Assembly (NCBI GenBank): GCA_029941485.1
Contig: JAPYOZ010000011.1
Location: forward strand, 1 to 22,229
DNA length: 22,229 nucleotides
Source: Gammaproteobacteria bacterium
Lineage (GTDB): Bacteria > Pseudomonadota > Gammaproteobacteria > PS1 > Pseudothioglobaceae
Direction of reading: 5' to 3'
The position numbers were made by a program, and so were the translations under genes. Under the pieces are notes generated by a model, which was given only the letters and a program-made list of their open reading frames with translations, did not search any database and was not told where the DNA came from. Shown piece after piece: positions 14,728 to 21,445 of the stretch (its first letter is position 1; each line of letters starts with the position of its first letter).

Positions 14728-16387
14728 ACGCACTTTTTGTAATCATTTCCGCCGCCGCTTTACGCGCTTTGTCACTAACAACAGTACCGCTTAAAATTCG
14801 CGCTATTTCTGATATTCTATCCGTATCCGACAACTGTTCTACCGTGGTTTGCGCGCCAATGTCTTTTTGTAATTTGCTTACCCTAAGATGCTGATGACCA
14901 AAAGAAGCCACTTGTGCTAAGTGGGTAATGCAGACCACTTGATAATGTTCGGACAGCTCTTTAAGCTTCTGTCCAACCACTTCAGCCACTGCACCACTAA
15001 TGCCCACATCCACTTCATCAAAAATTAGTGTTGGCGTGTATTCACTGTCACTACTTACTACTGAGACTGCTAATGAAATACGCGATAATTCACCGCCAGA
15101 AGCTATTTTTTTTAGTGCCTTAAAATCTTGCCCCATATTGGTTTTAACCAAAAAATCCACCGTTTCAACGCCGTTGAAACTTACACCCCCAGTCTTAGGC
15201 GTTAAATCAACCATAAATTCACTGCCCGGCATTCCCAACACCTGCATTGAACGCGTCACTAAGTCGGACAACTCTTTGGCTTTCTTCGTTCTTGCCTTGG
15301 TTAGTTGTTGTGCAATTTTTTGATAATTATTTTCCAATTGAAACCGCTCGGTATTTAATCCATCAATGGTATTTGTACCGCTACCAATTTCGCTCAACTG
15401 TGCTTGTATTTTTTCTTGAATACTTAAAAGTTCCGGAATTTGGCAATTGTGTTTTCTGGCTAAATCGTGAAACTCGCTCAATCTTTCTTCTAACTCACTC
15501 GCACTTTGTTCATCGACCGATAAGCCGTTGAGATAATGAGTTAACTCATAAATACTTTCTTGAGTTTGAACTTGAGCACCTGACAACAATTCCACCACTT
15601 GAGTAAGCTTACCGTCCATCTCTAACGCTTGAGACAGCTCATGATTAAGACTTAACATTTGAGCATTAATCCCTGTGTCATTCTCCAGTTGTGCCAAGAC
15701 ACTGGATGTTTTTTCAATTAAAGTTGTGGCATTGGCACTGGTTTTAAAGTTCGATTCAATACTATCAAGTTCATCTTGTAACAGTACTGCATTTTCTAAT
15801 TCTTTCAACTGATGGCCCAGCAGTTCTTGCTGTTGCAATCGAACATCTTGATTACTATTCAGTTCGTCAATCTGCATTGTCACTCTTTTATATTGCGTAA
15901 CCAATTCATTAAGTTGGGTGCAAAGTTCGCTGGTATCAGCGTAGGCGTCTAACAATTGCCTCTGTTGATCGCTTCTGAGTAAAAGCTGATGCTCATTTTG
16001 ACCGTGCATATCAATTAAAAGTTCGCCCACGCTTTTTACGATGGACAATGGAACACTTGTACCATTAACAAACGCTTTCGAACGACCATCACTACTGATA
16101 ATTCGACGTAAAATACACTCACCTTCATCTTCTAACGATTGACTTTTAAGGTAATTCTGAATCTTTTGGTGATGCGCCACATCAAATGAGGCACTGACCT
16201 CGGCCTTATCCATACCATGACGCACCAAGGTAGAATCGCCACGCCCACCCAAGGCAAGATTAAGCGCTTGCAAGAGTATTGACTTGCCCGCACCGGTTTC
16301 GCCCGTTACCACGCTCATACCTTTTGCAAACGACAAATCCAGCCGTTCAACAACTGCTAAATTTTTAACCGATAATTGAGCTAACAT
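14726..16387 (-). CDS. recN: DNA repair protein RecN
   Basis: SMC-like ATPase that helps recombinational repair of double-strand breaks. It has 553 residues, close to the family norm. Walker A GETGAGKS is at 29-36. A long coiled-coil middle rich in Gln, Glu and Leu (about 150-370) separates it from the ABC signature GGELSRISLAV and Walker B LIFDEVDVGISG, followed by the switch histidine in CITHLAQVASFGHQH. It starts 6 bases after the nadK stop, and nadK-recN beside grpE is the arrangement seen in E. coli. Confidence 0.96.
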   Translation of the reverse strand: MLAQLSVKNLAVVERLDLSFAKGMSVVTGETGAGKSILLQALNLALGGRGDSTLVRHGMDKAEVSASFDVAHHQKIQNYLKSQSLEDEGECILRRIISSDGRSKAFVNGTSVPLSIVKSVGELLIDMHGQNEHQLLLRSDQQRQLLDAYADTSELCTQLNELVTQYKRVTMQIDELNSNQDVRLQQQELLGHQLKELENAVLLQDELDSIESNFKTSANATTLIEKTSSVLAQLENDTGINAQMLSLNHELSQALEMDGKLTQVVELLSGAQVQTQESIYELTHYLNGLSVDEQSASELEERLSEFHDLARKHNCQIPELLSIQEKIQAQLSEIGSGTNTIDGLNTERFQLENNYQKIAQQLTKARTKKAKELSDLVTRSMQVLGMPGSEFMVDLTPKTGGVSFNGVETVDFLVKTNMGQDFKALKKIASGGELSRISLAVSVVSSDSEYTPTLIFDEVDVGISGAVAEVVGQKLKELSEHYQVVCITHLAQVASFGHQHLRVSKLQKDIGAQTTVEQLSDTDRISEIARILSGTVVSDKARKAAAEMITKSA

Positions 16388-16393
16388 CTCTAC

Positions 16394-17215
16394 TTAAGAC
16401 AGCTTACCGCCCCAATGCAGTTTGGAACGAATAATGTCAAAATAATCATAATCCTTCGGGTGCAGTAAATGAATAAAACTACCGTGTTGGCGTACACGAA
16501 TATCATGTCCCGATACAATAGGAACTGAGGTCTGTCCATCAAAACTAACCGTTGCCCCTTCGTCCGACTCTTTCACTCGAACAACTACCTCGCTACCTCC
16601 CGGCACTAATAAAGGACGGTGACTCATGGTGTGCGGGCAAATTGACACTAAGCCAATCGCATTCACACCCGGATGCATGATCGGCCCACCACTAGAAAGT
16701 GCATAAGCCGTTGAGCCCGTTGGTGTGGTTACAATCAATCCATCGGCACGTTGATTATTTACAAGTTTATCGTCAATAAACACATCAAATTCAATCATTT
16801 TTAAGGTCTCTTTACGATGGACAACCACGTCATTAAGAGCTAAAAACTGATCAAGTACTTTGCCTTCTTGTTCTATTTGGCAAAACAACAAACAACGTTC
16901 TTCCTTGGTAAATTCACCTTTAAGCACCTGCTCCACTATCTCAATCATATTGGCCACTGAGACATCGGCCAAAAATCCAAGGCGTCCTAAGTTAACGCCC
17001 AAAATCGGAATGTTGTTATCAACAAAAGAGCGTGCTGTGTTAAGCAACGTACCATCGCCGCCCACCACAATAATTAGATCCGCTTGTTCAGCAATCTGCT
17101 CCGCTTCTGTAACAACGCCAACGCCTTGATCTTCAAGAAAAGCACTGAGCTCTCGCGCTGTATTGTCACTAACAGAATCTTGCGGTTTGGTAATAACGCC
17201 AATGGTATTAAACAT
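16394..17215 (-). CDS. nadK: NAD kinase
   Basis: Phosphorylates NAD to NADP using ATP; 273 residues, cytosolic. Motifs in order are GGDGT (52-56), the NLGRLGFLADV segment (75-85), the NAD-binding LNDVVVH (127-133) and the glycine-rich TTPTGSTAYALSSGGPI (163-179). It is the first gene of nadK-recN and divergent from grpE. The 5' leader has no clear ribosome binding site (AATTAACTATG). Confidence 0.96.
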   Translation of the reverse strand: MFNTIGVITKPQDSVSDNTARELSAFLEDQGVGVVTEAEQIAEQADLIIVVGGDGTLLNTARSFVDNNIPILGVNLGRLGFLADVSVANMIEIVEQVLKGEFTKEERCLLFCQIEQEGKVLDQFLALNDVVVHRKETLKMIEFDVFIDDKLVNNQRADGLIVTTPTGSTAYALSSGGPIMHPGVNAIGLVSICPHTMSHRPLLVPGGSEVVVRVKESDEGATVSFDGQTSVPIVSGHDIRVRQHGSFIHLLHPKDYDYFDIIRSKLHWGGKLS

Positions 17216-17231
17216 AGTTAATTTATTACTG

Positions 17232-17261
17232 TTGATTTATTTAAAATAGCCCTTATATAAC
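17232..17261 (+). promoter_or_regulatory. grpE: grpE promoter with a heat-shock-like look
   Basis: TTGATT (17232-17237) with TATATA (17254-17259) at 16 bases fits a weak sigma-70 promoter. The same region also resembles an RpoH promoter: TTGATTT followed, about 12 bases on, by CCCTTATAT (17250-17258), against the consensus CTTGAA and CCCCATNT. Both readings put the start near 17266. Confidence 0.45.
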
Positions 17262-17292
17262 GAATACAAATATACATGAATTGGACAACAAA

Positions 17293-17838
17293 ATGACAAA
17301 AAAGAAGGCGAAGGGTAAAGACACAAAAAAACCCGAAGACAAAAACGTCAAGAAACAAACGGAAGAAACACAAGAGGATGACTTACAGTCACAATTAGAA
17401 GAGGCCCAACAATCCGCCAAAGACAATTGGGATAAAGTGCTTCGCGCCCAAGCCGAGATGGAAAATCTCAAACGCCGCAATGCTAAAGACCTTGAAAACG
17501 CACACAAATTTGCACTCGATGGTTTTGTTAAAGCATTGCTTGAAGTCAAAGATTCCCTATCCATGGGCCTTAAAATTGCCAACGAAGAAAAAGCCACCAT
17601 TGAACACATCATTGAAGGCTTAGAAATGACCGACAAAGTTTTTCTCTCTACCTTAGAAAAATTTGGCGTGGAAATGATTAGCCCCACGAATCAGACTTTT
17701 AATCCAGAATTTCATGAAGCCGTCACCATGGTGCCAATGCCCGACAAAGAATCAAATTCAGTCTTAGAAGTAGTGCAAACTGGTTTTACCCTTAATGGTC
17801 GTTTAGTGCGTCCGGCCATGGTGGTGGTGGTTCAGTAA
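17293..17838 (+). CDS. grpE: GrpE nucleotide exchange factor for DnaK
   Basis: Releases ADP from the Hsp70 chaperone DnaK. It has 181 residues from the ATG at 17293: a Lys/Glu-rich disordered N-terminus (about 1-30), the long dimer helix with RAQAEMENLKRR and AHKFALDGFVKALLEV, then the beta domain ending GFTLNGRLVRPAMVVVVQ. An upstream in-frame TTG at 17281 would add four residues, but a TTGGA element 7 bases before 17293 favours the ATG. It is alone: dnaK and dnaJ, often next to grpE, are not adjacent. It is divergent from nadK. Confidence 0.95.
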   Translation: MTKKKAKGKDTKKPEDKNVKKQTEETQEDDLQSQLEEAQQSAKDNWDKVLRAQAEMENLKRRNAKDLENAHKFALDGFVKALLEVKDSLSMGLKIANEEKATIEHIIEGLEMTDKVFLSTLEKFGVEMISPTNQTFNPEFHEAVTMVPMPDKESNSVLEVVQTGFTLNGRLVRPAMVVVVQ

Positions 17839-18120
17839 ATCTTTCTCTAAAATTTAACTGAAAAATTCAGGAATTATTGAAATCAGACTTCAAAATCATA
17901 AAAATCGGTAATAACAGTAAAATCAACAAACTTACTTTCAGTTAAAAACAGCTAAAACTCGTTTTTTTGCGAAAATCATCCATTTGATGCGGATAAATTC
18001 ATAATTTTGCATGGCGTAAACACGTAATCAATACGAAATAGGCAATGTCTATTTCATTTGAATAGTAACGATTAAAAATTTCGGAAATTTTGACAATTAA
18101 CCCATTGTCCTTATGGATGT

Positions 18121-18149
18121 TTGTTTTTAGAGGTTACATGACATATAAT
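18121..18149 (+). promoter_or_regulatory. dsbD: Probable dsbD promoter
   Basis: TTGTTT (18121-18126) and a perfect TATAAT (18144-18149) at a 17-base spacing. The transcript would start near 18156 and have a leader of about 55 bases. A second, poorer candidate starts with TTGACA at 18090-18095, but its -10 (TATGGA) is weak. Confidence 0.55.
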
Positions 18150-18160
18150 AAAGATTTGAC

Positions 18161-18210
18161 TCTAGGTGTAACAAGAAAATACACTTGGAACATCAACTCT
18201 TGGGAGAGAC
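18161..18210 (+). promoter_or_regulatory. dsbD: dsbD leader with hairpin covering the ribosome binding site
   Basis: AGGTGTA (18165-18171) pairs with TACACTT, seven pairs with one wobble. Downstream CTCT (18197-18200) pairs with AGAG inside the GGGAGAG ribosome binding site, so the site may be partly hidden. A second CTCT-containing segment near 18159-18162 could compete for the same AGAG. The structure is short and its effect is unproven. Confidence 0.3.
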
Positions 18211-20454
18211 TTGAAACGCTTATTATTACCATTATTCTTACTATTATTTTCTGTTTTCGCACAAGCAGAAAATGATCTACTACCTGCTGACGAAGCCTTT
18301 AGCTTTAAAGCCAAAGTGGTTAACGATGAAATTTTGCTTACTTGGGACATTGCTCAAGGCTACTACCTTTATAAAGAAAAAATTAAAATTTCTTCGAACT
18401 ATTCCAAACAGTTGGGCATAGCAAAATTCCCCGAAGCTAAAATAAAAAACGATGAATTTTTTGGCAAAATTGGTGTTTATCGTAACAACGCCATAGTTGC
18501 CATCCCTGTTCTAGAAGGTGATGCGAAATCCATTTTATTAACCATCACTTATCAAGGCTGTGCTGATCTGGGTGTGTGCTACCCACCCATTACTAAATCA
18601 GTAGCGCTAGACATCAGCAATATTAATAGTCCGTCATTGGTTGATAGTGCACTAGGGATACTGTCCAAAGCTAAAACCAGCGCTCAATCGGCAGTTGAAA
18701 AAATTAACCCAATCTCCGATGAGCCTCTTCCTGCTGATGAAGCTTTTGGTTTTTCTGTTGTTGCTACTGATGCCAATACACTACTAGCAAGTTGGAACGT
18801 TCATCCTGAGTACTATCTGTACCACGATAAATTTTTTATTGATGCCAAGGGCGCTGAGATTGGCAACGTACCCTTTCCAAAAGGCAAGATTAAAGACGAT
18901 GCGTTGTTTGGAGAAGTTCAAGTACATAAAGGCACATTAAGCATTGAGGTGCCACTTAAAAACATAACCTCACAACCCATTACTTTTACTGCCAAATATC
19001 AAGGTTGCTGGGAAGGGGGTATTTGCTATCCGCCACAAGAAAAAAGTGTAGAAATCATACTGCCCATACAGGGCGCTAAAGTGGACACTATTGCCCCCCC
19101 TGTCCTCAAGACCAACAATACGGTAGTAAGTCCATCCACTCAAGCCACTGCAACTGTCGACCTTAATGAAACCGATCAAATTGCAGCACTGCTGCAACAA
19201 GACAATATCTTCTTAATACTGGCTAGTTTTTTTGGTTTTGGTTTGTTACTTTCACTAACCCCTTGTGTCTTCCCAATGATCCCAATTTTATCGGGCATTA
19301 TTGTTGGTCAAAAAGGTGAGGTCTCTACGCAAAAAGCGTTGATTATGTCGATTGTATTTGTACTTGCCATGAGCGTAACGTATTCTGTTGCGGGTGTACT
19401 AGCAGGCTACTTTGGTGAAAACTTACAAATACTGTTCCAAACACCTTGGGTATTAGTGGTCTTTAGTTTGGTTTTTGTGGCTTTGGCGTTTTCAATGTTT
19501 GGCTATTATGAGATTCAACTGCCTGCTAGTTTGCAAGGCAAGATTGCCAGAATTAGCAACAAACAAGAAGGTGGGCACTTAATCAGTGTTGCCATTATGG
19601 GTTTCTTATCCGCTCTAATTGTTGGACCTTGTGTCGCGCCACCATTGGCAGGTGCACTCATCTATATTGGCCAAACCGGTGATGCCCTACTTGGTGGTGT
19701 GTCGCTATTTGTAATGAGTCTAGGCATGGGCGCACCACTGTTAGCGATAGGCGCCGGTGTGAGTAAATTACCTAAAGCTGGTGGCTGGATGGACAACGTC
19801 AAATACGTCTTTGGTATCTTAATGTTAGCCGTGGCTATTTGGTTGCTTGATCGCATTATTTCACCGGTCGTATCACTCGCACTGTGGGCAACGCTGTTTA
19901 GCTTCTCACCAATTGCGATGGGTGTTCTTAATTCAATCACCAACACACCAACACCGTGGCAACGCATATTTAAGAGTATCGGGCTATTGGTATTGGCCTA
20001 CGGTATTTTACTTTGGGGTTTAGTGGCTCGTGGCGGTGGCGACATGTTCGCACCGCTTTCTGGTTACGGCTCTAGCACCCAATCAGAACAAGTGCATGTT
20101 AAATTTGAAAAAATTAAATCAAACGCGGATCTTGATCAAATATTGTTCAGAGCCAAGGCAAACAATCAAATCGTCATGCTAGACTTTTATGCTGATTGGT
20201 GTATCTCTTGTAAAGAACTTGAACGTTTCGTATTCTCAAACGCCAGTGTCGTTGACGCCATGAAAAACGCCATTGCTCTACAGGCTGACGTCACTGCAAA
20301 CGATGCAACTGATAAAGCTCTGATGGCGCGCTTTAACATTATTGGTCCGCCCGGTATTTTGTTTTTCAAAAACGGTATCGAGTCTCGAGGTCAGCGTATT
20401 GTTGGCGAGATTAATGCACAAGGATATTTAGAACACTTTAACAACGCTAAATAA
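18211..20454 (+). CDS. dsbD: Thiol:disulfide interchange protein DsbD with two N-terminal redox domains
   Basis: Moves electrons from cytosolic thioredoxin across the inner membrane to periplasmic disulfides. It has 747 residues, against about 565 in E. coli. A signal peptide (about 1-19) is followed by two DsbD-alpha domains, about 26-137 with C117/C123 (GCADLGVCYPP) and about 175-286 with C266/C272 (GCWEGGICYPP). The membrane domain has C352 in TPCVFP and C474 in GPCVAPP. A C-terminal thioredoxin-like domain has WCISC (C664/C667). All eight redox cysteines are intact. The start is TTG at 18211, set by the signal peptide MKRLLLPLFLLLFSVFAQA and GGGAGAG just upstream. It precedes aroQ-accBC, an arrangement also known in Pseudomonas. 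Confidence 0.93.
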   Translation: MKRLLLPLFLLLFSVFAQAENDLLPADEAFSFKAKVVNDEILLTWDIAQGYYLYKEKIKISSNYSKQLGIAKFPEAKIKNDEFFGKIGVYRNNAIVAIPVLEGDAKSILLTITYQGCADLGVCYPPITKSVALDISNINSPSLVDSALGILSKAKTSAQSAVEKINPISDEPLPADEAFGFSVVATDANTLLASWNVHPEYYLYHDKFFIDAKGAEIGNVPFPKGKIKDDALFGEVQVHKGTLSIEVPLKNITSQPITFTAKYQGCWEGGICYPPQEKSVEIILPIQGAKVDTIAPPVLKTNNTVVSPSTQATATVDLNETDQIAALLQQDNIFLILASFFGFGLLLSLTPCVFPMIPILSGIIVGQKGEVSTQKALIMSIVFVLAMSVTYSVAGVLAGYFGENLQILFQTPWVLVVFSLVFVALAFSMFGYYEIQLPASLQGKIARISNKQEGGHLISVAIMGFLSALIVGPCVAPPLAGALIYIGQTGDALLGGVSLFVMSLGMGAPLLAIGAGVSKLPKAGGWMDNVKYVFGILMLAVAIWLLDRIISPVVSLALWATLFSFSPIAMGVLNSITNTPTPWQRIFKSIGLLVLAYGILLWGLVARGGGDMFAPLSGYGSSTQSEQVHVKFEKIKSNADLDQILFRAKANNQIVMLDFYADWCISCKELERFVFSNASVVDAMKNAIALQADVTANDATDKALMARFNIIGPPGILFFKNGIESRGQRIVGEINAQGYLEHFNNAK

Positions 20455-20473
20455 AAAATACAGTTAAAGTGTT
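20432..20473. repeat. Perfect 11-base inverted repeat at the dsbD 3' end
   Basis: AACACTTTAAC (20432-20442) and GTTAAAGTGTT (20463-20473) are exact reverse complements separated by 20 bases. The left arm is in the last dsbD codons (EHFNN) and the right arm runs into the TTGACA -35 of the aroQ promoter. No T tract follows, so it is not a standard terminator. It could be an mRNA 3' stabilising hairpin, a weak terminator or an operator. Confidence 0.6.
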
Positions 20474-20501
20474 GACAAAGCCTACTAATATTCACGATAA
20501 T
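20472..20501 (+). promoter_or_regulatory. aroQ: Promoter of aroQ-accB-accC
   Basis: A perfect -35, TTGACA (20472-20477), an 18-base spacer and GATAAT (20496-20501), five of six matches to the -10 consensus. Transcription would begin near 20508, about 33 bases before the aroQ ATG. Confidence 0.65.
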
Positions 20502-20540
20502 GGTGGTAAAATCGAAATTATTTGATGGTTTTGATTGCTT

Positions 20541-20993
20541 ATGTCAGATATTTTGTTGCTCAATGGTCCCAACCTAAATATGCTGGGTACGCGTGAACCG
20601 GATCATTATGGTGCACAAACGCTAGACGACATTGTTACCAGCCTTACCTCGTTGGCCGAACAAGCTGATTTAACGCTGGAACACCATCAGGACAATTCAG
20701 AGGTGGGTCTCATTGAACAAATTCACAAAGCCCATTCCAATGATACTTGTTATATTATTATTAATCCTGCGGCATTCACGCACACATCAGTAGCGCTACG
20801 TGATGCATTATTAGCGGTTAATATTCCATTTATTGAAATTCACTTATCCAACGTATACAAACGCGAGGATTTCCGCAAACAATCTTATTTTTCAGACATT
20901 GCGCAGGGAGTAATTTCTGGCCTTGGCGCTCAAGGCTATGAATTTGCTATGAATGCAGCAATTAAACACATTAAACAACCAAAGGGGGAATGA
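20541..20993 (+). CDS. aroQ: 3-dehydroquinate dehydratase, type II
   Basis: Third step of the shikimate pathway, turning 3-dehydroquinate into 3-dehydroshikimate. It has 150 residues, the normal size for this dodecameric enzyme. Motifs are NGPNLNMLGTREP (8-20), the catalytic tyrosine Y23 in DHYG, DNSEVGLIEQIH (51-62), INPAAFTHTSVALRDALL (74-91) and catalytic H101 in EIHLSNVYKREDFR. ATG at 20541 is preferred: a TTG two codons earlier lacks support and the MSDILLLNGPN start fits the family. The TGA shares one base with the accB ATG. Confidence 0.95.
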   Translation: MSDILLLNGPNLNMLGTREPDHYGAQTLDDIVTSLTSLAEQADLTLEHHQDNSEVGLIEQIHKAHSNDTCYIIINPAAFTHTSVALRDALLAVNIPFIEIHLSNVYKREDFRKQSYFSDIAQGVISGLGAQGYEFAMNAAIKHIKQPKGE

Positions 20994-21445
20994 TGGACAT
21001 TCGTAAAGTAAAAAAATTAATGGAACTGTTAGAGCAATCAGGCATGGCAGAAATTGAAATTGTTGAGGGTGAAGAATCTGTTCGTATATCACGCTATGGT
21101 AATGCGCCAGTTGCCGCGGCACCAATGACACTATCTGCTCCTATGGCCGCACCTGTTGCCACAGCGCCTGTTGCAGAAACGACAACGGAAGAATCGGCAA
21201 CCGTTGTTGATGGGCACCCCATCACTTCGCCAATGGTCGGTACTTTCTATGGCGCAGCATCGCCAACCTCCGATACATTCGTATCAATTGGTCAACACGT
21301 TAATCAAGGCGATACAATTTGCATCGTTGAAGCGATGAAAATCATGAACCAAATCGAAGCCGACCAATCAGGTACTGTGACTGAAATCCTGTGTAAAGAT
21401 GGTGATTCGGTTGAATTTGGACAAACATTAATTGTAATCCAATGA
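20993..21445 (+). CDS. accB: Biotin carboxyl carrier protein of acetyl-CoA carboxylase
   Basis: Carries CO2 on biotin between the two half-reactions of the first step of fatty acid synthesis. It has 150 residues: an N-terminal MDIRKVKKLMELLEQSG helix, a flexible Ala/Pro/Thr linker (about 37-70), and a biotinyl domain with the thumb region (about 88-97) and biotin-accepting K116 in EAMKIMNQ. Two ATGs are adjacent (20990 and 20993); the second fits the family N-terminus and gives better spacing from the GGGGG element upstream. It overlaps aroQ by one base and accC by four. Confidence 0.96.
   Translation: MDIRKVKKLMELLEQSGMAEIEIVEGEESVRISRYGNAPVAAAPMTLSAPMAAPVATAPVAETTTEESATVVDGHPITSPMVGTFYGAASPTSDTFVSIGQHVNQGDTICIVEAMKIMNQIEADQSGTVTEILCKDGDSVEFGQTLIVIQ

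Larger units (their letters stand above)
17839..18210. other. Gene-free stretch between grpE and dsbD
   Basis: 372 bases, very AT-rich. After grpE I see only weak hairpins (CTGAA/TTCAG at 17867-17879) and an isolated T7 tract near 17962, so no convincing terminator. No open frame of note lies in 17839-18080. The right third holds a GACAAT/ATTGTC hairpin with a 6-base loop (18092-18109), the dsbD promoter, and a leader with two further hairpins ending on the dsbD ribosome binding site. No known structured RNA was recognised. Confidence 0.6.

Noticed and set aside
17253..17687. Open frame of 144 codons on the minus strand opposite grpE.
   Set aside because: It is the complement of a strongly recognised grpE, with low-complexity Ser/Leu content and no family resemblance.
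17867..17968. Short hairpins and a T7 tract after grpE as a terminator.
   Set aside because: The stems are AT-rich and not next to the T tract, so no intrinsic terminator is supported.
18197..18220. Leader sequence CTCTTGGGAGAGAC before dsbD looks like the opening of a glycine riboswitch aptamer.
   Set aside because: The GCACCGAAGG-type core and the closing CTCTC segment are missing; the dsbD coding sequence begins at once.
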